Of a DNA stretch of 64,000 nucleotides, positions 45,060 to 51,922 are shown piece by piece. Where the stretch lies: positions 1 through 64,000 of the forward strand of contig NZ_BMQA01000026.1 of the NCBI RefSeq assembly GCF_014647875.1. Reading direction: 5' to 3'. Origin of the DNA: Streptomyces brasiliensis (GTDB lineage Bacteria > Actinomycetota > Actinomycetes > Streptomycetales > Streptomycetaceae). The position numbers were made by a program, and so were the translations under genes. Numbering within the stretch: position 1 is the stretch's first letter; the number at the start of each line of letters is the position of its first letter. Below the pieces are notes generated by a model that was not told the DNA's origin, did no database searches, and worked only from the letters and a program-made list of their open reading frames with translations.

Positions 45060-45563
45060 GACACCGACCTCCTTCTTGGCCCGGCACGACTCCGAATGGT
45101 GTGAGGCCGGCGACGATCACACGGTCAGTGGGGCCGTGCGGTGGCGGCGGACGGCGGACGGGATGCACTCCAGTGGGCCGTGCCGGTAGATCCGGGTCCA
45201 GGGCCGTGACCATGGCCAGGATCGCAAGGGCGGACCGCCGCCAGTAGTGGCTCATGCTTCAGGGTCGGTGAAGGCCTCCGGCCGAAACATCCGTCAGGTG
45301 TCCGGAACCACCCCGCCGACCGGCTGATGCAGACCTGCCACCCGTCGGAGCCCTCGAGGCCGGGACGCGGCCCGCCCGCGGAACTCCGTACGACGTGCCG
45401 GCCTGAGCAGGGCTGGACCATCGGAGAGGATCGTGCAAGAGAGGGCGACGATGGTTCTGTCATTCCCACTGGTCAGAGCGATTGAATGGTCTCGCCGATT
45501 CTTCAGCCGAGCAGGAAAGTGCCTGTCCGACCGCGCTCCCACCACATCGCGAAGGGGCACAGC
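45060..45563. other. Intergenic DNA without a supported gene
   Basis: About 500 bp in which I find no family signature in any frame. A minus-strand reading at 45019-45255 with a short hydrophobic start (ALAILAMVTAL) is too weak to call. This gap may contain more gene debris. Confidence 0.3.
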
Positions 45564-46006
45564 ATGAAGACGGTTCCGATCACTGGTACCTCATCCGGAT
45601 ACGGGCGGGAGACCGCCCGCCATTTCCACTCGCAGGGGTGGAACGTCATCGCCACGATGCGGGCCCCGCGTGCGGGCGTCCTGCCCGAGGGATGGCCACG
45701 ACGCAGGCGGTGCTGCCCCAGTTCCGCGAGCGCGGCTCCGGCGTGGTGGTCGACGTGACCTCCAGCGTGGTGCTGGGGCACATGCCGCTCTCGGCCGTCT
45801 ACAAGGCGAGCAAGACGGCCATCGAGGGGTTCACCGCCTCCCTCGCGCTCGAGCTCGAGCCGATTGCCTGCCTGTCGACGAACTTCGCGGCCAGGGCGAC
45901 GGACGCCGGGCCGCTGGAGGACGGAGGTTCCACCGGAGCCCCGGGCCTGGAGAGGGCACAGCGTGCGTGTCGGCAGAGGCAGGACCGCCGACACGCACGT
46001 CTGTGA
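45564..46006 (+). pseudogene. SDR with internal deletion and frameshift
   Basis: From ATG 45564 the reading KTVPITGTSSGYGRETARHF gives an SDR cofactor loop (TGxxxGxG). Near 45690 the frame changes and a central block of about 60-70 residues is missing. Then QAVLPQFRERGSGVVVDVTSS and HMPLSAVYKASKTAIEGFTAS (YxxxK active site) follow, drifting after about 45880 to a stop at 46006. A broken short-chain dehydrogenase. Confidence 0.6.
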
Positions 46007-46048
46007 CCACGAGACCCGTGGGGGATGCCCGGCATGAGACCTGTGCGC

Positions 46049-47254
46049 CTACCAGGTCACGGGCAGCTCGAGCGGGAAGCGCCGGATGGTTTCCGTGTCC
46101 CAGCGCACGTCCTCCGGCGGTACCGTCAGCCGCAACTCCGGGAACCGCTCCACGAGTCGCCCGATGGCCACTTCCAGCTCCGCCATGGCCAGCGGCACGG
46201 CGATGCACAGGTGTCCGCCCCAGCCGAAGGTCATGTGCGGCGCGGGGGGCCGGTCCGGGTCGATGACATCCGGGTCCAGGTAGCGCTCCGGGTCGCGGTT
46301 CGCCGTCAGGTACGACACATGGACGAAGTCACCCGCCCTGATCCGTACACCGTCCATCTCCACGTCCTCCAGTGCCACCCGCGGAATGCCGACCCCCTTG
46401 CGGAAGGGGATGAAGCGGAGCAGCTCGTTCAGGACGGCCGTGAGTGTTTCCGGCCGGGTTCTGAGGTGCTTCACCAGCTCGGGCCGGGTCAGGAGGAGGT
46501 ACGAGATGTCGCTGATCTGGCAGGTGGCGGTGTCGATTCCGCTGAGCATCAGGGTCAGCGCCAGGACCGCCAGCTCCTGGTCGTCGAATGCGTCCTCGCC
46601 GTCCTTGGCGGCGGCCAAGGCGCTGATCAGATCGTTTCCCGGGGAACTTCGCCGATTTTCGATCAGTTCGCCGAAGTACGTCCGCAGCTCGGACTTCGCG
46701 GCCGCGGCGGTCCGACGGCTGTCCGCACCGGTGGAGAGCAGTTGATGCACGTACTGCTCCATCCGGGGCCATTCGTCCGGGACGATCCCGAGCACGTCGA
46801 AGATGGTGTGCTGCGGAAGCCGGTTCGACAGATGGCGAACCAGATCCGCCGGCGGCCCCTGCTCGGCCATCTCGTCGAGCAGGGTGTCCGCGAGCCGGGC
46901 GATCCTCCGCCGCATCCGCTCCACGTGCCCCTTGGTGAAAGCCTGCGACGCCAGGCGTCGTAGTCGAGTGCTGTGCGGTGGATCCATGACGTTGATCGAC
47001 TCCGGGGAGACGATCGGCTCCGGCGTCAGCCGCGGATAGTCGGTACCGATGATCCCCGCACGGCTGAATCGCTGGTCGGTGGTCACCTGCCGTACCGCGT
47101 CGAACCCGGTGACCAGCCAGGCGTCGGCATCGCCGTACGGCAGCCGGATCCGGGTGATGGAATCGCGGGCCATGAGTGCCGCGAGCGAGGGATCGAACTC
47201 CAGGCCCTTGCTGAAGTCGAACGGGCACATGATTGCTTTGCTGCTTGGGGGCAT
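46049..47254 (-). CDS. Cytochrome P450 with unusual haem loop
   Basis: A 401-aa P450. I helix MLSGIDTATCQ, ExxR in NELLRFIPF, and haem loop FGWGGHLCIAVPLAMAELE with Cys350. The residue two after Cys is Ala where most P450s have Gly (CxG), and an Ile follows the Cys. Otherwise complete, ending in RFPLELPVTW. Start: ATG 47254, 9 nt behind a GGAGAA; an ATG 8 codons later is also possible. The leader carries a duplicated 20-bp unit. Substrate unknown; no redox partner adjacent. Confidence 0.88.
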   Translation of the reverse strand: MPPSSKAIMCPFDFSKGLEFDPSLAALMARDSITRIRLPYGDADAWLVTGFDAVRQVTTDQRFSRAGIIGTDYPRLTPEPIVSPESINVMDPPHSTRLRRLASQAFTKGHVERMRRRIARLADTLLDEMAEQGPPADLVRHLSNRLPQHTIFDVLGIVPDEWPRMEQYVHQLLSTGADSRRTAAAAKSELRTYFGELIENRRSSPGNDLISALAAAKDGEDAFDDQELAVLALTLMLSGIDTATCQISDISYLLLTRPELVKHLRTRPETLTAVLNELLRFIPFRKGVGIPRVALEDVEMDGVRIRAGDFVHVSYLTANRDPERYLDPDVIDPDRPPAPHMTFGWGGHLCIAVPLAMAELEVAIGRLVERFPELRLTVPPEDVRWDTETIRRFPLELPVTW

Positions 47255-47294
47255 CGCGCAGTTCTCCAGTTCAACGCGCAGTTCTCCGGTTCAA
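47255..47294. repeat. Tandem 20-bp direct repeat in P450 leader
   Basis: CGCGCAGTTCTCCAGTTCAA (47255-47274) is followed directly by CGCGCAGTTCTCCGGTTCAA (47275-47294), one mismatch. On the minus strand each copy contains GGAGAACTGCGCG, so the ribosome-binding site is duplicated immediately before the P450 start. A recent slip or a regulatory device. Confidence 0.7.
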
Positions 47295-47629
47295 GCCGCC
47301 TTCACTGGTTCATGCATATGTCACTTCCGGGGTCCGCAGCCGCCGGGATGCCTCCACATGCACTATTCGGCCCCCGCCGCAGAGGCCCCCGGAGGGCGAA
47401 CGGGCGGGGCTCGGGAGGCCTCTCCGTTCCTGGGCGGCCCCTTGGCGGGATTCACTCTCGGCCCGCGCTTCCATGCCTCCTCCAGCGGGATGCTGAGCAC
47501 GCACAGGATCCGAGTGGACCGCGCCTGAATCGTTTCGAGTCGAATTGACCCCTGGCGTCGCGCGTCGGATCGCCAAGGGGTCACGGCATGTCCGCCAGTG
47601 GGACGACACAGCGAGCAAGGGGAGCGACC
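47295..47629. other. Intergenic DNA, nothing supported
   Basis: 335 bp upstream of the P450 gene and of the GH78 remnant. It should hold the P450 promoter. No coding signature or striking symmetry was found. Confidence 0.3.
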
Positions 47630-47995
47630 ATGCCTGGAGACCGGGACCGCAGAACATTTCTGCGCACCACGGCAGGGACGGCGAGGACCGGCAGGTCCGC
47701 CCTCGCTGCCCCGACTCCCGCCCGGGGGCGACCGCAAGCCCGCGGAACAGCGGGGGCCTGTGCATCGCTCATCTACCCGAGTCCGGGCACTGGTACGACA
47801 ACGGCGCGGACACCATATGGGAGATGTGGCCACTCGACTCGCGCTCCCGCGGCCACTGCTTCCAGGGCGCCGTCGCCCAGTGGCTCTACGAGAACGTGGC
47901 CGGACTGCGGCCAGGGGAGGCCGGCTACGCCACGTTCGCCGTCCGGCCCGATGCCCGGACCGGTGTGGACTGGGCACGGGCAAACACCTGTGCGC
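47630..47995 (+). pseudogene. GH78 alpha-L-rhamnosidase remnant with Tat signal
   Basis: ATG 47630 behind AAGGGGAGCGACC starts PGDRDRRTFLRTTAGTART, a twin-arginine signal. After about 30 residues the frame breaks, and from about 47770 another frame gives the C-terminal part of a GH78 rhamnosidase: ESGHWYDNGADTIWEMWPLD, GHCFQGAVAQWLYENVAGL and PGEAGYATFAVRPD, the GATTxWExW and GxVxxWLY motifs. About 900 residues between are deleted. A secreted glycosidase reduced to its two ends. Confidence 0.6.
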
Positions 47996-48140
47996 GGAAA
48001 CCGACCTCGTGGTCCACCGGGTGCCACAGGAACCCGCCGCTTCACCGGCCGGGCCTGAGCTCCTGCGGCCCCACAGCTCTCGGCCCCTCGACGGACAGCC
48101 GGAATCCGCCGAAGGCGACGACCGGCCGCACCCGCCCCGG

Positions 48141-48668
48141 TCATCCGGAACGTGCGGTCCGGTGTGGGGCTTTCCCGGTGTTCATGGCTTCACGAAGGCG
48201 TGTGGCCAGATCGGCTGCCTCCTGCGGTGACACGGACAGTACGCCGTGTTCGGTCATCAGGGCGTGCAACTGCTGTTGCGCGTAGGGGACTCCGGGCGGC
48301 AGTCCGGCGATGTGCCAGTGCAGGTGTGCGTTGCCTTGCAGACTTCCGAGGGAGTACAGGTACGTCCGCTCGACGTCGAGTACCGCCTCGACGGCCAGTG
48401 CGACCTGCCGCACGACCAGCATGAGTCCGGCATAGGCCGCTTCGTCCAGGTCACGGACGACGTGCTCGACATGCGCCTTCGGCGCGACGAGGACCTTCCC
48501 CGGCACGGTGGGCCATTTGTCGAGGAACGCCACGTGGTCGTCGTCCTCGAAGACCGTCTCGTGCCGGTAGTCCGGGTGCCCGGCCAGGAAAGCGCAGACG
48601 AAACATGGGCCGCACCGAGCCCGGGCCGCGTAAGCCTCATGATCCATGTCCCGCCGATCCACCGACAT
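48141..48668 (-). CDS. HIT-family protein
   Basis: A 175-aa histidine-triad protein. The catalytic triad motif is GNAHLHWHIAGLP (HxHxHxx), preceded by the substrate region FEDDDHVAFLDKWPTVPGK and VLVAPKAHVEHVVRDL. A CxxC (CGPCFVC) near residue 20 could bind zinc with a later His. HIT proteins hydrolyse nucleoside phosphoramidates or dinucleotides. It diverges from the flavoprotein gene. Function in detail unknown. Confidence 0.9.
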   Translation of the reverse strand: MSVDRRDMDHEAYAARARCGPCFVCAFLAGHPDYRHETVFEDDDHVAFLDKWPTVPGKVLVAPKAHVEHVVRDLDEAAYAGLMLVVRQVALAVEAVLDVERTYLYSLGSLQGNAHLHWHIAGLPPGVPYAQQQLHALMTEHGVLSVSPQEAADLATRLREAMNTGKAPHRTARSG

Positions 48669-48815
48669 CCGCTCTCCTCGCTCCGGATGGACGGTTCACC
48701 GGTGGCCCGGACGGCACGCGCCGGGCCACATCCGTCCTCGAAAGTGGCACAGGATGTCACCCTCTCGGGTGCGGACCGTTGTTCCACGCGTGGAAGGGAA
48801 GCGCACTCTTTGCGT

Positions 48816-49391
48816 ATGAACAGCAAAGACACCATGGCTTTCGGGGGCCGTCTCCTCATCGGTGCCACCGGTTCGGCCGCCGTGGCCACGCTTCCGGCGT
48901 ACATCAACGCACTGCGGACCACGTTCACCGGGACCGTCACGGTGATGATGACCCACACAGCTGCCGCGTTTCTGCCGCCCAGCACTGTCGGGCTCTTCGC
49001 GGACCGAGTGGTGACCAGCGACGCGCCGTCCACCTGGGCGCGGCAGAACCATTCCACGCTCGCCGAGGAGCACGACATGATGGCCGTCCTGCCGGCCACC
49101 GCGCACATCCTCTCTGCCGTGGCGACGGGCGCCGCGCCGAACATGCTCGCCGCCACGGTGCTGACGGCGACCTTCCCTGTGGTCTTCTTCCCCGTGATGA
49201 GTGGCGAAATGTGGGCGAAACCTGCCGTCAGCCGCAATGTCCAGCAGCTGACGAGCGACGGGTACCGGGTTGTCGATCCGCCTTGGGGCCAGCGGTACGA
49301 CGTCGCGTTCGGCGACTTCGTGAAGGCGCCGATGCCGCCTGCTCCGCCACAGTTCGTCGACGTGGTGAGAGAACTCATGCCGATTCGGTGA
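48816..49391 (+). CDS. HFCD-family flavoprotein (Cys decarboxylase-like)
   Basis: A 191-aa flavoprotein of the homo-oligomeric flavin-containing Cys decarboxylase fold (Dfp/EpiD). LLIGATGSAAVATLPAYI is the FMN loop, TAAAFLPPSTV the early strand, QNHSTLAEEHD includes the catalytic His, VLPATAHILSAVATGAAPNM equals the PASANT block, and PVMSGEMWAKPAVSRNVQQL the substrate clamp (PxMxxxMW). Family members decarboxylate phosphopantothenoylcysteine or C-terminal Cys of RiPP peptides. No lanthipeptide gene is adjacent. Start at ATG 48816; 48834 is possible. Confidence 0.85.
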   Translation: MNSKDTMAFGGRLLIGATGSAAVATLPAYINALRTTFTGTVTVMMTHTAAAFLPPSTVGLFADRVVTSDAPSTWARQNHSTLAEEHDMMAVLPATAHILSAVATGAAPNMLAATVLTATFPVVFFPVMSGEMWAKPAVSRNVQQLTSDGYRVVDPPWGQRYDVAFGDFVKAPMPPAPPQFVDVVRELMPIR

Positions 49392-49984
49392 GACGGCGCC
49401 CGTCGTCCAGGGGACCAGGGCGGCCCGCGAGGGCCACCGGCGTGACCGACCGGTAGGCACCCGGCGTCATCCCCGTCACCCTGCGAAAGGCGCGGTGGAA
49501 CTGAGCCTCGCCGCCGAATCCGCAGGCGCGGGCCACCACCCCGAGCGGCCGCTCCGGCGCCGCGCGCGGCAGCTGCCGGGCCCGCGCCACGCGTGCCTCG
49601 CGGATGAGGCCGGTGAGCGTCTCTCCGTGCGCGGCCAGGGTGCGGAAGAGCGTTCTGCGTGAAAACCCGCAGCCGGCCGCCACGGCATCGGCGTCCAGGT
49701 GCGGCTCATGGGCATGCCGCGTGATGAAGCGGTGGACGCGCTCGCGCTGGAGCGCGGGACGCGGCCCAGCTCAGTGCCGTGTCCAGCAGGCCGATCGCGT
49801 GCGGCACCATGCTCGCGGCCGTGCCCGGGGCGAAGTCCCGCTGCCGGTGCAGGCCCACGAGGAAGTCGCTGACCAGGCGGCCGGGTCCCGAGGCCGCCAA
49901 GGCCACCGCTGCCGCCTCGGCGGGAGAGCAGTGTGGCAGCACGGCTCTGGGCACCTTCACCACCTGTTGGGAGAGGGCGCCGGT
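49375..49984 (-). pseudogene. AraC-family regulator, frameshifted and 5'-truncated
   Basis: The C-terminal AraC HTH pair reads cleanly from about 49758 down: DADAVAAGCGFSRRTLFRTL and RQLPRAAPERPLGVVARACG, then FGGEAQFHRAFRRVTGMTPG. The preceding sensory part (VVKVPRAVLPHCSPAEAAAV, DFLVGLHRQRDFAPGTAASM) is in another frame, joined by one base change at about 49752-49758. The N-terminal half of the regulator is cut off at 49985 by a P450 remnant in the opposite direction. Overlaps the flavoprotein stop by 17 bp. Confidence 0.65.
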
Positions 49985-49990
49985 GAAAGG

Positions 49991-50151
49991 GCGCCCTGCT
50001 GGCCAAGGCCGAGGTCGAGACCGGGGTAGGCCAACTCCTCCACGCCATGCCCGGCATTCGGCTGGCGGACGGCTACGACCCGGTGGAACAAGGCGTGTTC
50101 ACCCGCGGCCCGGAGTCCCTGCCGGTCGTCTTCACACCGGTCGCGGACTGA
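49991..50151 (+). pseudogene. P450 C-terminal tail, plus strand
   Basis: A plus-strand frame ending at TGA 50149-50151 reads GALLAKAEVETGVGQLLHAM and then PGIRLADGYDPVEQGVF, TRGPESLPVVFTPVAD. This is the L-helix and tail typical of cytochromes P450 (GAxLARxE...LxDRxPGLRL...LPVxFTP). The haem Cys and all before are gone; the reverse strand immediately upstream belongs to the AraC remnant. Confidence 0.55.
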
Positions 50152-50238
50152 ATCCCCGACCTGGCGCCCGAGGCGCAGCCGGCCGCACGACGCCCTCACC
50201 GCACCTCGGGTTCCAGGCTCCCTTCCGGGACGTGTCGC

Positions 50239-50310
50239 TCACTGCACCACCGGCGTGAACTCGACCGGCAGCGCGGTCGGTCCACGCATCCAGATCACGG
50301 GCGTCAGGTC
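50239..50310 (-). pseudogene. P450 C-terminal tail, minus strand
   Basis: On the minus strand LTPVIWMRGPTALPVEFTPV ends at a TGA at 50239-50241: another P450 tail (RGPxxLPVxFxP). It points towards the plus-strand tail at 50151, 87 bp away. Very short, so modest confidence. Confidence 0.45.
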
Positions 50311-50569
50311 GGCTCCGGAACCCGAGATGCGCGGCGTTGTCGGCGCAGACGTGCGACTCGGGCCGGATCTGCGGATCGGTGTCGACCACGTCGGCCCCGG
50401 TCGTCGCGGGATGATCAGGACGACTCCCCGCTGAGTGTCCGGGGACCGGAGTGGCCGACCGCCCCGTACTTCCTGAGCCCCGGGGACGGGAGCCCGCTCC
50501 GGCACCGACCTCGACCGCCCATGCCCCCGGTTCTCGCCCGCATCGTCGTGCGGACTCGACAGCCCTCGT
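50311..50569. other. Region upstream of LacI gene, no gene seen
   Basis: 260 bp between the P450 tail and the LacI operator site. No coding signature. It should contain the lacI promoter, as the operator-like site at 50570 marks its 3' end. Confidence 0.3.
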
Positions 50570-50581
50570 ATGAACGATAAA
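50570..50581. promoter_or_regulatory. LacI-type operator, autoregulatory site
   Basis: ATGAACGATAAA (50570-50581). Its reverse complement contains ATCGTTCAT, which recurs exactly at 57609-57617 and as ATCGTTCAA at 57474-57482 before the sugar-transporter operon. The site lies 33-45 bp upstream of the GTG start at 50615. An ACGAT-AAA-ATCGT palindrome overlaps it. Confidence 0.55.
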
Positions 50582-50614
50582 ATCGTGGCTCCCAGCGTGG
50601 GCGAGGGAGAGAAC

Positions 50615-51733
50615 GTGACAGCCGGTTTCCGCGACGCACATCCGTCGCCTGCGCAGTCGGTGACCATTTCGGACGTTGCCGAGGCGGCGGGCGTGTCCCG
50701 GCAGACGGTCTCCAACGTGCTCAATGCACCGGACCGTGTGCGCGCCGAGACGCGGGAGCGGGTCACGCGGGCCATCGCCGACCTCGGCTACCACCCCAAC
50801 CACATGGCGCGCTCGCTGCGGGCGAGTTCGCCTCGCATGATCGGCTGCCGCATCCTGCCGGTGCACGCGGAGACGGTTGCGGCCATCCAGGACCGGTTCC
50901 TGCACGCGCTGGCCGAAGCGGGCCAGGAGTGCGGCCACCACGTGTTGCTGTTCACGGCCGCGGATGCCGCCGCGGAGAGCGAGTGGTGCACGGTCCTGTG
51001 GCGTACGGGGGCCGTGAGCGGTGTGGTGCTCTACGACATCACCCCTGACGATCCTCGGCCGGAGCGGCTCACTGCGGCCGGGGTGCCGTTCACGGCCTTC
51101 GGACGTACGGCGGCGGACACGGAACGCTACAGCTGGGCCGACGTCGACAACGCGGCGGGAACCGCCTCGGCCGTCGACCACCTGGTCGCCGCCGGTCACC
51201 GGCGCATCGGCTTCCTGGGCTGGCCCGAGGGGTCCAGCGTCGGCGATGCGCGGGCGCACGGCTGGCTGATGGCCATGGACCGGCACGGCCTGCTCGCCGG
51301 CAGTCACCGACTGGACATACGGGGCGACGACACGACGACGAGCGGTACCCGGCTGATGAAGGAGCTTCTGGACAGGCCGGGCCCGCCGACCGCCGTCGTC
51401 GCGGCGACCGACACGCTCGCGGTGGGAGCGCTCCACACCGTGCGCGACCGAGGGCTGGAGCCCGGACGGGACGTCGCTGTGGTGGGCTTCGACGACTCCC
51501 CGGCGGCTGCGGCGCTGGGTCTGTCGAGCGTCCGTCAGCCGATCGAGGAGGTGGGTCGGCTCGTGATGGCGGAGGTGCTGCGGCTGACCGACCGGACCCT
51601 CGGTCCGAACGGCGAACCGCCTGCGGAGCCTCTGCACCGGCTCCTGGCGCCCGAGTTGGTCGTACGTGCGAGTTCCGCGCCGCCGCAGGGCCTGATTCCG
51701 GCCGGTGTGGAGGCCCGCTCTCTCAGCCGCTAG
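50615..51733 (+). CDS. LacI-family transcriptional regulator
   Basis: A 372-aa repressor. HTH at about residues 16-36 (VTISDVAEAAGVSRQTVSNV), hinge helix PNHMARSLRAS, then a periplasmic-binding-like sugar domain with DLGYHP, VDNAAGTASAVDHLVAAGHR and DVAVVGFDDSPAAAALGLS. GTG 50615 follows GAGGGAGAGAAC; an ATG 15 codons earlier lies on an operator-like site. It faces the GH65-ABC operon and shares operator-like sites with it, so it very likely represses sugar uptake until the sugar is present. Its TAG stop belongs to a palindromic element. Confidence 0.92.
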   Translation: MTAGFRDAHPSPAQSVTISDVAEAAGVSRQTVSNVLNAPDRVRAETRERVTRAIADLGYHPNHMARSLRASSPRMIGCRILPVHAETVAAIQDRFLHALAEAGQECGHHVLLFTAADAAAESEWCTVLWRTGAVSGVVLYDITPDDPRPERLTAAGVPFTAFGRTAADTERYSWADVDNAAGTASAVDHLVAAGHRRIGFLGWPEGSSVGDARAHGWLMAMDRHGLLAGSHRLDIRGDDTTTSGTRLMKELLDRPGPPTAVVAATDTLAVGALHTVRDRGLEPGRDVAVVGFDDSPAAAALGLSSVRQPIEEVGRLVMAEVLRLTDRTLGPNGEPPAEPLHRLLAPELVVRASSAPPQGLIPAGVEARSLSR

Positions 51734-51900
51734 TGCTGTGGCCGGGAAGGTTTGCCGGGAAGCTCGCGGCGTCCGGTGCGGTGCATCGCAAGGCGGAGCG
51801 TCACCCGCGTACTGGATGTACTCGGGTGAGGCGACAACGCCGCGAGGTGCCGTGCCGGGCGTCGCGAGCCGGTGAACCTTTCCGGTCACAGCAGTAGCGG
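51727..51900. repeat. 174-bp imperfect palindrome, MITE-like element
   Basis: The termini CCGCTAGTGCTGTG (51727-51740) and CACAGCAGTAGCGG (51887-51900) match as inverted repeats at 13 of 14 bases. Inside them, GCCGGGAAGGTT pairs with AACCTTTCCGGT, CTCGCGGCGTCCGGTGCGGT with its degenerate complement, and the arms continue to a centre near TGGATGTACTC. Almost the whole element folds into one long hairpin. It provides the last residues and TAG stop of the LacI gene and sits between convergent genes, so it may end transcription both ways. Confidence 0.75.
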
Positions 51901-51922
51901 TCCGGCGCGCCCGGCGGCGCGG

